DNA of 64,000 nt from Bacteroides helcogenes P 36-108 (GCF_000186225.1 NC_014933.1:2852001-2916000); one strand, 5' to 3'. Counted from the first letter of the stretch, positions 53,594 to 62,701 are shown. The notes: generated by a model from the sequence alone, not told the origin. Translations and numbers: made by a program.

Positions 53594-54178
53594 ATGATAA
53601 AGAAAGATCGATTTGTCTGTTGGCTACCCTGTAAACCGTATGTCAGGCAGTTCTTACTACATAACTTTAATGCTCCGGATGATACTTGGACTGAAATAGT
53701 AAATCTGTCTTCCGATAAGGAGCTTCAGAATGATTTTCTTTCCAGGCTGTCAAAACGCGGCCGTTACGAAAGCAGATACCGGAATCTCTACCGTTATACG
53801 GGCAACATAGCAGTGGAGATACGCCGTGATGATTTCTACCGATATGGATGGTCCATGTCAAATACTGAGGTAGTGGCGTTCGGTAACAAGGTGGAGCGAC
53901 GGATCAAACAAATTCTTTTCCTCTATCTCGATACTAATGTCAGCATGGGTATCCCTCTATCAACGGCCATCCGCAATTTCCAGAACAAGTTTGGTTTTGA
54001 TGAAGATAGCTGGCCCTATGATACTATCCGTAGGGAGTATAACCGGCATGGATACAGGAAAACAGTGGAGAATACTACAATTTTAGAATTTATTAACCGT
54101 ATAATCTTGGGGAAGTTGTCGGAATTTGGGACAATTTCCCAACAGGGGAAAAAAGCCTATGAAAGTAATAAACTATGA
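53594..54178 (+). CDS. Unknown phage-type protein, possible regulator
   Basis: A 194-residue basic protein (MIKKDRFVCWLPCKPYVRQF). Its C-terminal third contains a helix-turn-helix-like segment (PLSTAIRNFQNKFGFDEDSW, then PYDTIRREYNRHG). It has its own promoter behind the GTAC cluster and precedes the structural block. A late-gene activator or DNA-binding protein is possible but not shown. Confidence 0.6.
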   Translation: MIKKDRFVCWLPCKPYVRQFLLHNFNAPDDTWTEIVNLSSDKELQNDFLSRLSKRGRYESRYRNLYRYTGNIAVEIRRDDFYRYGWSMSNTEVVAFGNKVERRIKQILFLYLDTNVSMGIPLSTAIRNFQNKFGFDEDSWPYDTIRREYNRHGYRKTVENTTILEFINRIILGKLSEFGTISQQGKKAYESNKL

Positions 54179-54641
54179 TTTTGAAAATATTGGTGGACTG
54201 TTGCAGGTGATTGCCGTTCCTCCAACTTCGTTTTTACAGATCCGTAAGGATTGTACCACTGGTTTGAACTATTTGGAACTCCGTAACCGGAAAGATCTTG
54301 TTTCCATACCGGTATATGCCAATGATACTTATATGTATAATGAGGATAAAGAAATTAATGATGCGGGTGATTGCTGGAATGTATCTGTAGAAGGTGTAAT
54401 ACCCCGGCTTTCCGGGACAAACTGTAAGCTGGTTGAAACCTTGGAACGCGGTTTATGGTATGTACTGGCGGTGGATGGCAACGGTGAAGTACATTGGTGC
54501 GGCCAGGAAGATGCATTTATGCTTTTTTCCACACGTAAGACAAGTGGAAAATCTACTTCAGAGCGAAACGGTATTTCTTTTACATTCTCATGCACGCAGG
54601 ATGAACCTACTGTTTATATCGTTGATATTGATGAATTATAA
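54159..54641 (+). CDS. Unknown phage-type protein
   Basis: A 160-residue acidic beta-rich protein (MKVINYDFENIGGLLQVIAV) that overlaps the previous gene by 20 bp; ATG 54159 is preferred to one at 54126. It carries repeated short strands and several Cys (GTNCKLVETLERGLWYVLAV). Proteins of this size next to the head genes are often neck or completion proteins, but no specific match is made. A terminator follows at 54704. Confidence 0.6.
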   Translation: MKVINYDFENIGGLLQVIAVPPTSFLQIRKDCTTGLNYLELRNRKDLVSIPVYANDTYMYNEDKEINDAGDCWNVSVEGVIPRLSGTNCKLVETLERGLWYVLAVDGNGEVHWCGQEDAFMLFSTRKTSGKSTSERNGISFTFSCTQDEPTVYIVDIDEL

Positions 54642-54703
54642 TCCTATTTTTTCATTCACCAATAAACAATAAGCTAAAAAACAGATGCTTATCCGAAACT
54701 TTT

Positions 54704-54736
54704 CGGTGTCCGATGTCCTTGGACACCGTTTTTTTT
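54704..54736 (+). terminator. Terminator before the structural block
   Basis: CGGTGTCC (54704-54711) pairs with GGACACCG (54721-54728), followed by T8. It separates the upstream genes from the capsid operon. Confidence 0.85.
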
Positions 54737-54749
54737 GCGTTTTTCTTTG
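54719..54749 (+). promoter_or_regulatory. Capsid-operon promoter overlapping the terminator
   Basis: TTG (54719-54721), 20-bp gap and TTTCTTTG (54742-54749, one mismatch to TAnnTTTG). The -33 element lies inside the terminator stem and the ATG is 17 bp downstream of the -7 box. Confidence 0.5.
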
Positions 54750-54765
54750 CGGAAAAACAATCCAT

Positions 54766-55821
54766 ATGAACGAAACAATTATTACTCTATTCGGTACTAT
54801 TGACCGCTATTGTTATGGTAAGAACTACATTAAATATTTCTTGGACAAGGCACAGGGAAATCCCGTGCGCCTGAAAGTCACCAGTTATGGAGGGGATGTT
54901 GCTGAAGCCGTTGCCATCAGCAACCTGCTGGCCGAGCATGGCGATGTTACCGTAGAATTCATAGGCTTCAATGCTTCTGCAGCTACCTGGATGGCCTTCG
55001 GCGCCAGATCCATAGAAATACATGAGGATGCCATGTGGTTGGCACATAAAAGTTCCATCGGCGTTGATATATATGGTTCACTTAATGTGGATCAATTAGA
55101 GGAAAAAATCAGAGAATTGGAGAATGCCAGGAAAAATGCAGAGGCCATTGATCTGATGATTGCCAAGAAATATGCTGACCGTTGTAAGAAAACAGTTAAG
55201 GATGTTATCGGGCTGATGTCCGAAAGCCGCTGGATGCCTTCTTCCGAGGCAAAAGACTGGGGATTTGTGGATAAGGTTATTCCGGGAATCAACAAACGTA
55301 TACAAATAACCGATGAAATAATAGGCTGTTTTAATGCTGTCGGCCTGCCTGTTCCTGTACTGACCGAAGATAACGGAGCTAAATCATCAGGATTGGTTAC
55401 ACAAATTCTTGAGAGTTTCAAATCATTTTTATCCAACAAGGATGTTTCACTTACTAATTCAATAACCATGCGTAAAGAATTTCAATTCATCAACCAACTG
55501 CTCAACTGTGAAGGAGTTGAAGAAAAAGACGGTAAAGTCTCGCTTACCGAAGAGAACCTGAAGGTTATCAATGATGGTATCAAAAAGGCCTATAATGCCC
55601 AAAAAAAGGCTGAAGATGATTTAGCAGAGGTTGTCAATGAGCTTGACAGCCTCAGTGACAGCATCAAAGATGCTGCCGGAAATAAAGCTAAGGTACAGGT
55701 TATCCGTAATATCGTAAGCAAAATTCCAGGAACTTCGACAATCAGCCATCAGGAAAACGATGAAGATAACAAGTTTGCCGATATTGCGACAGATCCGATA
55801 AACCGTTATGAAAATGAATAA
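54766..55821 (+). CDS. ClpP-type prohead protease with scaffold-like tail
   Basis: A 351-residue protein. Residues 1-180 are a ClpP-like serine protease used in phage head maturation: VTSYGGDVAEAVAISNLL, the nucleophile region FNASAATWMAF and the His in MWLAHKSS. The C-terminal 150 residues are a charged coiled coil (IKKAYNAQKKAEDDLAEVVN), the pattern of a fused scaffolding domain. It sits immediately before the putative capsid gene, the standard order. ATG 54766 is preferred over 54685 because the terminator lies between them. Confidence 0.85.
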   Translation: MNETIITLFGTIDRYCYGKNYIKYFLDKAQGNPVRLKVTSYGGDVAEAVAISNLLAEHGDVTVEFIGFNASAATWMAFGARSIEIHEDAMWLAHKSSIGVDIYGSLNVDQLEEKIRELENARKNAEAIDLMIAKKYADRCKKTVKDVIGLMSESRWMPSSEAKDWGFVDKVIPGINKRIQITDEIIGCFNAVGLPVPVLTEDNGAKSSGLVTQILESFKSFLSNKDVSLTNSITMRKEFQFINQLLNCEGVEEKDGKVSLTEENLKVINDGIKKAYNAQKKAEDDLAEVVNELDSLSDSIKDAAGNKAKVQVIRNIVSKIPGTSTISHQENDEDNKFADIATDPINRYENE

Positions 55822-55840
55822 CATCTAAACTATTTTATCT

Positions 55841-57073
55841 ATGGACTTCAAATCACCTATTGACATTACTGCTGTTCTGACTGCGGTAAGAAAACACAAG
55901 GACATTCTCAAGGCAGTCGATAAGCTCGACGCTTCTGAAGTATTGAAACATTTCACTCCGATTCCAGGCATTACAGATTCCATCGAATTGGGCAAAGTAG
56001 AGGGCGGTACTGTTTCAGGAAAATACATCGGCACATTCGAAGCCGGAAAAAGTCAGGGAAAAGTTGTTCCCCGTCGCCTGATCGTACGTCCGGTTGTCAT
56101 GGAAATGGCTGACGAGCCCGAACGCTACAGGCGGACCTATATCGCGAATGTTCCAGGAGCTTTGCGTAAAGAACATCCATTTGAATTATGGCTTATCAAT
56201 CACGGGCATGAACTTGCATCCAATGACCTCCTGTTTGCCATTTTCACGGCAAAGTACAGTGCAAAGTCGGAAGACAAGGACATTGAAGATGCATTTGACG
56301 GGCTGGGAACCATTATTTCTGAGGCAGAAGCCGTCGGGGATATATCGAGCGTGGAAGGCAATGTATATGCGACGGGAGAAATCACACGTGCCAATGTCGG
56401 TGAAATCTTGTTGAAAATGTGGAGACATATGCCGAGAACCTTCAAGCGTAAGAAAAACATCAAGATGTTCATCTCCGATGAAATGGGAGACTTGTATGAC
56501 GATTGGCGCAAGGACGAAGGCACTATTGTCATCGGCATGAAAGAGGACACATCCGATACACAGCATTTGCTTGGCTCAAACAATCGGTGCGAATTGGTAC
56601 GCCTTCCGAACTTGCCTGATGGCAGCCAGTTTGTCATGCTGACCACCAAGGAGAATGTATGCTACGGATTTGACAAGGAAAGCGACTTCAAATCAATAAC
56701 CCCGTTTTCTTCCGGCAACCCGTACAAATTTACGGCTGCCGGTAAATATCTTATCGGTTTTCAGGTTGTGTCTGTCCACAAATCGGAATTCTGTGTCAAT
56801 GACAGACCGTTGGATCCAGCCGGTTCAAATCCGTTCGGCTATATTCAGGTGACTCTCTCTCCTGATGCAGCCGTGAACAATGGTGGGAAATGGCGTATAA
56901 AGGGAGAAGCAATATGGAGGGATTCCGGAACGCATGTCGCAGTTGAAGGAGGTAAGGAATATACCATCCAATTCAAAGACGCTAATGGCTATACCACTCC
57001 GGAAGAACAGACCAAGACACCGGCATCCGGCAAAGTGGAAAAAGTGACAGGTACTTATGTTGTTAAAGATTAA
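55841..57073 (+). CDS. Putative major capsid protein with C-terminal Ig-like domain
   Basis: A 410-residue protein directly after the protease-scaffold gene, the usual position and size of a major capsid protein. Residues 1-325 have no sequence match that can be read by eye. The last 80 (IQVTLSPDAAVNNGGKWRIK to VTGTYVVKD) look like an added beta-sandwich of the kind exposed on phage heads, where it may bind mucus glycans or carbohydrate. The capsid role rests on gene order, not on a motif. Confidence 0.7.
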   Translation: MDFKSPIDITAVLTAVRKHKDILKAVDKLDASEVLKHFTPIPGITDSIELGKVEGGTVSGKYIGTFEAGKSQGKVVPRRLIVRPVVMEMADEPERYRRTYIANVPGALRKEHPFELWLINHGHELASNDLLFAIFTAKYSAKSEDKDIEDAFDGLGTIISEAEAVGDISSVEGNVYATGEITRANVGEILLKMWRHMPRTFKRKKNIKMFISDEMGDLYDDWRKDEGTIVIGMKEDTSDTQHLLGSNNRCELVRLPNLPDGSQFVMLTTKENVCYGFDKESDFKSITPFSSGNPYKFTAAGKYLIGFQVVSVHKSEFCVNDRPLDPAGSNPFGYIQVTLSPDAAVNNGGKWRIKGEAIWRDSGTHVAVEGGKEYTIQFKDANGYTTPEEQTKTPASGKVEKVTGTYVVKD

Positions 57074-57084
57074 AAAATAGAAGT

Positions 57085-57690
57085 ATGGCAGAAGTAAATC
57101 CCAAACTGTGTATCGCCCTTGATGACATCAATGAAGCAATGGATTGTGAGAACCAAGACAACATGGGCGGCATCATTCCTTCAGTCATTTATGGCTACCA
57201 TTCCGATGTGGCTGCATGGCCGGACTATCCGAAAAAAAAGGATAGCCCCCTGTCCCTTGAAGCCGCTGGAACATTGACCGGTGACCTTGTCATGAAGGAA
57301 GGTTGTCGTGCCTATAAAATGGAGTTCACCGATGAACTGGCCGAGTTCAAGATTACGGACCAGGGAGAAACCGGTGGAGAATCGTACCTGATGGACCTGA
57401 ATATCATTTCTGCTAAAATGCGTAAGAAGATATTTGGTTTTGAGAATGCCACCAAAGGGCGCAAGATGTTCTTCGTTGTAACCGACAATAACGGTACTAA
57501 CTATCTGATGGGAGACAAACGTCGTGGCGCTTTGCGTGCATCAGGTGACGGAGCCACCACCGGGGCAAGTTCGACCGCCCGTAATCAGAATACACTTCAC
57601 TATACGTTCACTACCCCTCGCAAGTGTGTATATGAAGGTGATGTGGAAAATATTCTCACTGTAAAATCCGCCCCAGGAGTCGGAGGTTAA
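57085..57690 (+). CDS. Putative phage structural protein
   Basis: A 201-residue protein (MAEVNPKLCIALDDINEAMD), 11 bp after the capsid gene. The composition (many Gly, Thr and beta-prone segments, for example LSLEAAGTLTGDLVMKEGCR) suits a tail-tube or head-decoration protein. No motif is recognised, so the call is positional. Confidence 0.55.
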   Translation: MAEVNPKLCIALDDINEAMDCENQDNMGGIIPSVIYGYHSDVAAWPDYPKKKDSPLSLEAAGTLTGDLVMKEGCRAYKMEFTDELAEFKITDQGETGGESYLMDLNIISAKMRKKIFGFENATKGRKMFFVVTDNNGTNYLMGDKRRGALRASGDGATTGASSTARNQNTLHYTFTTPRKCVYEGDVENILTVKSAPGVGG

Positions 57691-57718
57691 AAGCCCGATT
57701 CATGCATGTACCCGTTCT

Positions 57719-57757
57719 ATGTCCGTTTCCAATGCCCGTCATGGATACGGACATTTT
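57719..57757 (+). terminator. Hairpin within the structural block
   Basis: ATGTCCGT (57719-57726) pairs with ACGGACAT (57747-57754), with additional TCCA/TGGA pairing inside, followed by TTTT. It may partly terminate the capsid transcript after the 57085 gene. Confidence 0.6.
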
Positions 57758-57819
57758 ACTTTGTCCTATCACGGCAATAAAATTCGCAACATCTTTGCAC
57801 TACATTAATATCAAGTATT

Positions 57820-58710
57820 ATGGCTGAAATAACAATGGCTTATATCGAAGCACGCAGAGAAGGTATTGACTGGCTGAACTCTGCCAAGAGAGAATACAAT
57901 GCGGGGGTGGCCATCCTTGCGAAATCCGGTTACAAAAGCATAGTGTCCTCTAAATTGTCCAGGTTGGGTGAAAGGCCACATACCCGTGAAAAACTGGAAT
58001 ATGAAATCCGGCAAATGATAAGGGTATGGTATCATCCTGAGGATCCTCGCTTTGAAAACGTGGATTTGGCAGATGATGCAATTCCCGGAAATGACGGACG
58101 TGCGGAAACTGTTTCTGAAGCTACAGCAAATGGCATTGTAGCAACTGCGGAGCAGGAATTAAGTCGTGAGGCAGATGAACAGCCCGCTTATCCGCCTGTA
58201 ATTTCAAAAATCATCTATGATTTTCGTGAATGTTATAACGAACGTTCCCGACAGCATCGGTTACTTTCAGAGTTGGGTGAAACTAATACGGAAGCCGTGT
58301 GTGCCAATCGAAAAGATATTGTTCAGCATGTCGGTATACTTTCCAAACGCATGACTTTACTGGCTGCTATCAAGAGAGAGTATGATGAGAACAAAAGCCT
58401 GCCATCCGATCAGCAGTTGGACGAACTTTATAAAAATGCGGGCATTCCTGATGAGAAACAGGAGAGAGAGGATGAAGAAACCGATATCGATTCCATGTCC
58501 GTGGAAGAATTGAAGAAGGCAAAATCAAATGCCAAGAGTAAGATTTCCAAAGCCAAGAATATGCTGTTGTATTCTTCAGAAAGCAGGCCTAAAGATGGCA
58601 AAGAAAATCCGCTTCCGCCCTGCCCTAAGCGTGTGAGATTTGAGAGGAAGGTGGCTAATCAGGAGGCGCTCGTAGAGAAAATAGATTACCGCCTGGCTGA
58701 ATTGCAATAA
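57820..58710 (+). CDS. Unknown phage-type protein, coiled coil
   Basis: A 296-residue charged, mainly helical protein (AYIEARREGIDWLNSAKREY near the N-terminus). Coiled-coil segments occur at about 165-215 and 235-290 (VEELKKAKSNAKSKISKAKN). A central region is acidic. No catalytic motif is seen. It is not long enough for a portal protein. A structural or assembly role is inferred from position. Confidence 0.6.
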   Translation: MAEITMAYIEARREGIDWLNSAKREYNAGVAILAKSGYKSIVSSKLSRLGERPHTREKLEYEIRQMIRVWYHPEDPRFENVDLADDAIPGNDGRAETVSEATANGIVATAEQELSREADEQPAYPPVISKIIYDFRECYNERSRQHRLLSELGETNTEAVCANRKDIVQHVGILSKRMTLLAAIKREYDENKSLPSDQQLDELYKNAGIPDEKQEREDEETDIDSMSVEELKKAKSNAKSKISKAKNMLLYSSESRPKDGKENPLPPCPKRVRFERKVANQEALVEKIDYRLAELQ

Positions 58711-58717
58711 ATAGAAT

Positions 58718-59317
58718 ATGTTAGTTTGCTGTAGTGATATGATTGAGATGCCGGTGGAGGATATGAAGAAGAATGCAGCCACTGCATTCCGCCTCTGCCA
58801 AACGGATGCGGCAGGCTCCGCCCATGACCTGGTTGCGGAGAAGCTGCTGCATCCGGACGCCATGGGAATACTGACTCCCGGCAAGGACAAACATTTCTAT
58901 TCTTCCGGGGCATTCAATCTGATACAATTGATTCTCTATATTTTGAGACAGACCGGTCCTGCACATCTGTTCCTTACAACCTATTCTATCTCCATGGAGA
59001 GCATCTCGGCGCTTCGCCGTAAGGTGGAAGCGGGTAAGCTACTGTCGGTTCGGTTCCTGATAGATAACCGGGTGCGCAGCATCTCACCCAAACCGTTTGA
59101 TTATTTGGTAACTGCATTTCCAGACAGTTACCGCTGCTTGGCACTACATGCCAAAGTGGCGTTGCTGTATAATGAGAACTGGAAAATAACAGTTGTAGGC
59201 AGCCAGAACGCTACCCATAATCCGAAATTGGAACGGGGGATCATCCATACCGGCAGGGATATTTTTGACTTTGACTTTAAAATGCTGAATGATGAATTTA
59301 ACGCGGCAGCAACGTGA
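58718..59317 (+). CDS. PLD-like protein with one HKD-type motif
   Basis: A 199-residue protein with a phospholipase D-type half-site near the C-terminus: LALHAKVALLYNENWKITVV then GSQNATHNPKLERG. His144, Lys146, Gly-Ser 161-162 and Asn164 match HxK and GSxxN, but the motif Asp is replaced by Asn/Glu around 152-154. A single motif implies a dimeric enzyme such as a Nuc-type nuclease. Its place among packaging genes is unusual. ATG 58718 is used; 58739 is an alternative. It overlaps the next gene by 29 bp. Confidence 0.65.
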   Translation: MLVCCSDMIEMPVEDMKKNAATAFRLCQTDAAGSAHDLVAEKLLHPDAMGILTPGKDKHFYSSGAFNLIQLILYILRQTGPAHLFLTTYSISMESISALRRKVEAGKLLSVRFLIDNRVRSISPKPFDYLVTAFPDSYRCLALHAKVALLYNENWKITVVGSQNATHNPKLERGIIHTGRDIFDFDFKMLNDEFNAAAT

Positions 59318-59576
59318 CGAGATAGAGAAAATGGCATATCGGCTGATTCCTCCCGGATTGATTGCCATCAATATCGGTGCTGACGAAACTGATTTTCTTG
59401 CGGAACTCCGTACACCGGGCACTGAAATCCGTAAAGCCTTTTATCAGGGACATCTCAAGCAACTGGTTGAAGTACGTGAGGCTATCATCAAGTCTGCGGT
59501 CAACGGCAGTAATCCGGCACAACAGGAACTGATTAAATTCTTTAAAGCCCAACAGCAGTACCTTGAATATGAGTGA
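59289..59576 (+). CDS. Small helical protein, possible terminase-associated
   Basis: A 95-residue helical protein. The stretch TEIRKAFYQGHLKQLVEVRE followed by NGSNPAQQELIKFFKAQQQY is typical of the N-terminal/core region of small terminase subunits and similar packaging proteins. It overlaps both neighbours (29 bp and 8 bp), so the set is translationally coupled. Confidence 0.58.
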   Translation: MMNLTRQQRDEIEKMAYRLIPPGLIAINIGADETDFLAELRTPGTEIRKAFYQGHLKQLVEVREAIIKSAVNGSNPAQQELIKFFKAQQQYLEYE

Positions 59577-60168
59577 TCATCTGACAACGTCAAAAAGCAA
59601 AGCCGCATTGGAGGAACAAGCTTACGGGCTTATCCAGCAGCATATCATTGATCCTGAAAATAGCCCGTTGCCGGAACATCTGCGTGTGCAGTGCAACCGA
59701 GTGTTACAGATAGCCCGCCTCCTTGACGACTATCCGAACGAGAGTCATATAGTCAACATCATGCTGGCGAAATACCGTATCTCACGTACACAAGTGCGTA
59801 AGGATATCGCCCTGGCGAAAGAACTGTTCAAGACACAGCACCAATTTGACTGGGACTTCTGGTTTGCCTGGATGATTAAAGACCAGGTACAGCTCATCCG
59901 GGACTGTAAGCTGCGAGGTAATCTCAAAGAATGGAACAATGCAAAAAAAGTGTTGCATCGGATGATTGGTGAGAAACCACCTTCCATTGAAGATCCGCGT
60001 CGCATGGAAAAGAACGTGTTCTATATCCAAATTAGTAGTGTGGGGCAGACAGTGGATATCCCTTTAAATGCAATCCGGAACCTTTCTCAAGAGGAACAGA
60101 AAATCTTGGTAGATGCCATGTACACCCCCATTGATGATATACAGGCAGAAGAAATAATGAATTCCTAA
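59569..60168 (+). CDS. Putative small terminase subunit
   Basis: A 199-residue protein with an internal helix-turn-helix-like element (IVNIMLAKYRISRTQVRKDI, about residues 62-85), which may bind the pac site, and a long helical middle (WFAWMIKDQVQLIRDCKLRG). Its place just before the large subunit supports the call. ATG 59569 overlaps the previous stop; TTG 59563 is possible. Confidence 0.62.
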   Translation: MSDHLTTSKSKAALEEQAYGLIQQHIIDPENSPLPEHLRVQCNRVLQIARLLDDYPNESHIVNIMLAKYRISRTQVRKDIALAKELFKTQHQFDWDFWFAWMIKDQVQLIRDCKLRGNLKEWNNAKKVLHRMIGEKPPSIEDPRRMEKNVFYIQISSVGQTVDIPLNAIRNLSQEEQKILVDAMYTPIDDIQAEEIMNS

Positions 60169-60183
60169 TCACATAATGGATTT

Positions 60184-60396
60184 ATGAAGAAACTGACAAA
60201 CAAAAGACTTATCGCCTATCTGGTTGACCATAAGCATATTGATATGGTATCAGTCAGCAAAACACAGATTATCTGTACAGTAGCTACAAGGTTCAAACCG
60301 GACGAAGTACCGCAACTATTGGCAGATACCGGACAGCCGATGCCTCGCATGACTTCCTCTGATGGTGTGAACTATATTGTTTTTCCCCGTTATTGA
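60184..60396 (+). CDS. Small unknown protein between terminase genes
   Basis: A 70-residue basic protein (MKKLTNKRLIAYLVDHKHID), 15 bp after the small terminase gene and 3 bp before the large. No motif recognised; tight packing in the operon argues that it is real. Confidence 0.6.
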   Translation: MKKLTNKRLIAYLVDHKHIDMVSVSKTQIICTVATRFKPDEVPQLLADTGQPMPRMTSSDGVNYIVFPRY

Positions 60397-60399
60397 CCT

Positions 60400-62127
60400 A
60401 TGGATGAGAACGCCTGGGAAGAAGTCATACAGGTAAATCCGGCACAAGCTGCATTTCTTGTAATGCCGTACAAGAACGGATATGTCATTTATTCGCGTGC
60501 AACGGGTAAATCTTTTATCACTGGTGCTGTGATAGATGACAACATCCGCCTGATGCCGCGCGGTATTACCACACTCACCCAGGCTACCATCGGCCAGGCA
60601 CTGACCAAAACTCTCCCATCAGCATTCAAGATGTTGGAAATGCTGGGATATAAACAATGGGATCCGGTCAGTAAGACCGGTGACTACGTGGTTTGCCGCC
60701 GCCCCGTTGAGGGGTGGTATAGGCCTTATGAACATATCATGTCATTTGAGTATGGAATCAGCTTCAGTAACGGACATATGCTTTATATTCTCACTCAGGG
60801 AGGCAATAGCCGTGGTCCTAATGCCGACTACAACATCACTGACGAGGCCTTGACGCTCGACAAGGAGAAGTTCGACCAGGAGGCTGCACCCACTAATCGC
60901 GGTAACGAGCACATATTCGGACGCAAGTCAAAGCATCCAGTACTGAAGCACCACGGCAATACCTTCCTTTCCTCCATGCCTTACACTCCGGAGCAGAAAT
61001 GGCTGCTGACCCCCGCCAAGTATTATGAGGAAGAACGTGGCATCCGGTTGTTCGATGTCTGGAACAAGATTGTGCGGTTACAGATGCAGCTCATTGACGC
61101 ACGTATTGCCGATGATGCGGGATTGTTCAAGGAGATCTGGAATGAAACCGTCCGCCTGCGTCAGAGTATCACACCATTCGTTTCGCGTGACGGCACGCTT
61201 TTCATCCTCGGCTCTATTTTCGACAATATCGCCAATGTAGGCATGAACTATATCCTGAACCAGTATAAAGTAATGGATAAGTTGTCCTTCATGATAGAGA
61301 TACTGAACTACATGGTGGATAAGATTGATAGCTGCTACTACCAGCTCGATGAACGTCATGTGTATTACAATGCGACCAATGACGACTATATACGGGATTT
61401 TGCCGAAGATACCAATTTCGATTGGAAACGGCTGGGTAACAATGATGACAGCCGTCGTGATCTGGACTGCAATCCAAACCAGCCGATAGAGCTGACGCCC
61501 GACTGGGGATCCGCCGCCTCTTTCCTCGAAGTGGCACAAGAACGCAACTACGATTTCGTCACCAAATTGCTGACCCGTGAGCCGGTGGACAACAATATCA
61601 ATGAGTTTTTTGTCAAGCGTGACGAGGAGGACGACATTATGGTCAACGCCTTGATGGATAAGTTCTGCCACTATTATCGGAGCCACATCAACAAGTATAT
61701 ACACTATTACCGTGACCGCTATGGTGATGCACGCCGTGCCAATAATAAGAAATCATACAACCAGCTTGCCATTGAGCGCTTGGAAAAACACGGATGGACA
61801 GTGGAGCAACACACTCATGCGGGCATGGAACCGCCGCAACATGATAAGTATTTACTCTGGGCTTCCATCCTGGCAGAGAAAGACGGACGATTCCCGAAAA
61901 AGCGTTTCAACGGCTCGAAATGCAAATACACACTTGTCTCCATGAACAACACACGTGTCATTGAGGATCGTGAAGGACGTTTTGCCAAGGACAAGCGTAG
62001 CGAACGCAATCAATCCATCCTTCCGGAAGAGGCAACACACTTCGGTGATGCGGTCGATAAACGTATATGGACGAAGTATGGACACTTGCTCAGACAGGCC
62101 TATGACTTTGTGGATGCACGTATCTGA
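60400..62127 (+). CDS. Large terminase subunit
   Basis: TerL translocates DNA into preformed capsids and cuts it. The 575-residue protein has a variant Walker A (YSRATGKSFITG, residues 31-42), a Walker B with catalytic acid (YNITDEALTLD, about residue 147) and, in the C-terminal half, an RNase H-type nuclease region with acidic residues (IHYYRDRYGDARRANNKKSY). An aromatic- and acid-rich centre (DDYIRDFAEDTNFDW) links them. The ATPase and nuclease parts appear intact, so the packaging motor may be functional. The portal gene that usually follows is absent. Confidence 0.82.
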   Translation: MDENAWEEVIQVNPAQAAFLVMPYKNGYVIYSRATGKSFITGAVIDDNIRLMPRGITTLTQATIGQALTKTLPSAFKMLEMLGYKQWDPVSKTGDYVVCRRPVEGWYRPYEHIMSFEYGISFSNGHMLYILTQGGNSRGPNADYNITDEALTLDKEKFDQEAAPTNRGNEHIFGRKSKHPVLKHHGNTFLSSMPYTPEQKWLLTPAKYYEEERGIRLFDVWNKIVRLQMQLIDARIADDAGLFKEIWNETVRLRQSITPFVSRDGTLFILGSIFDNIANVGMNYILNQYKVMDKLSFMIEILNYMVDKIDSCYYQLDERHVYYNATNDDYIRDFAEDTNFDWKRLGNNDDSRRDLDCNPNQPIELTPDWGSAASFLEVAQERNYDFVTKLLTREPVDNNINEFFVKRDEEDDIMVNALMDKFCHYYRSHINKYIHYYRDRYGDARRANNKKSYNQLAIERLEKHGWTVEQHTHAGMEPPQHDKYLLWASILAEKDGRFPKKRFNGSKCKYTLVSMNNTRVIEDREGRFAKDKRSERNQSILPEEATHFGDAVDKRIWTKYGHLLRQAYDFVDARI

Positions 62128-62412
62128 TTGTCCTCATACACAGCCGCAAGCACAATCGCAAAGCTTATGGCAGGACTCGTAATACCTGCAATGATAATCG
62201 CAGCACTTTAGATTAAAATACTATGTGCAAGACCGTCCGTGGAAGATTCTTTTTGTCATATTTCCTTATTTTTTGCGTTTCTTTTTGCGTTTTTGGATAG
62301 GGCGCGGTAGGGAGAAACGTTCGTTTCCGCTTCCATTTTAATGGAAAGCAGGAATTATTCCTTATCGTTCAATAGGTTGCATTTTTTATAACATTTATTA
62401 ACCAACATCCTA

Positions 62413-62481
62413 ACACGTACAAAATCCGCACCGGAGAAAAAGATTTTCAGTCTGCTTCTCCGGTGCGGATTTTGTACGTGT
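62413..62481. repeat. 26-bp perfect inverted repeat
   Basis: Arms 62413-62438 and 62456-62481 are perfectly complementary with a 17-base spacer. Each arm carries CGTACAAAATCCGCAC, nearly identical to CGTACAAAATCTGCAC at about 53338 in the GTAC cluster. There is no U-run on either side. Confidence 0.85.
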
Positions 62482-62671
62482 CAGCGGTAGGAAGCAATGC
62501 TTCCTTGCATTTGTCCGCATCCATGCAGGTCCCCCCGGTTTTTATCCACTTCAAGGAAGAACCGGGTAGATAGGTATAGTTTTCAACTATGTATTTCCGG
62601 CCGTTTCCTTTTCTGATTGTCGCCCTTTATTTCTGTCCCCTATTGCCACGCAGTTTCGCTTTTTTGTGCTG

Positions 62672-62701
62672 CAAAGGTAAATGTTGACGTCACCGGCTCA
62701 A
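62672..62701 (-). promoter_or_regulatory. Minus-strand promoter in the junction region
   Basis: TTG (62699-62701), 19-bp gap and TACCTTTG (62672-62679) on the minus strand match the consensus. No gene follows it within 500 bp; the transcript would cover the structured region and the inverted repeat. Confidence 0.6.
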
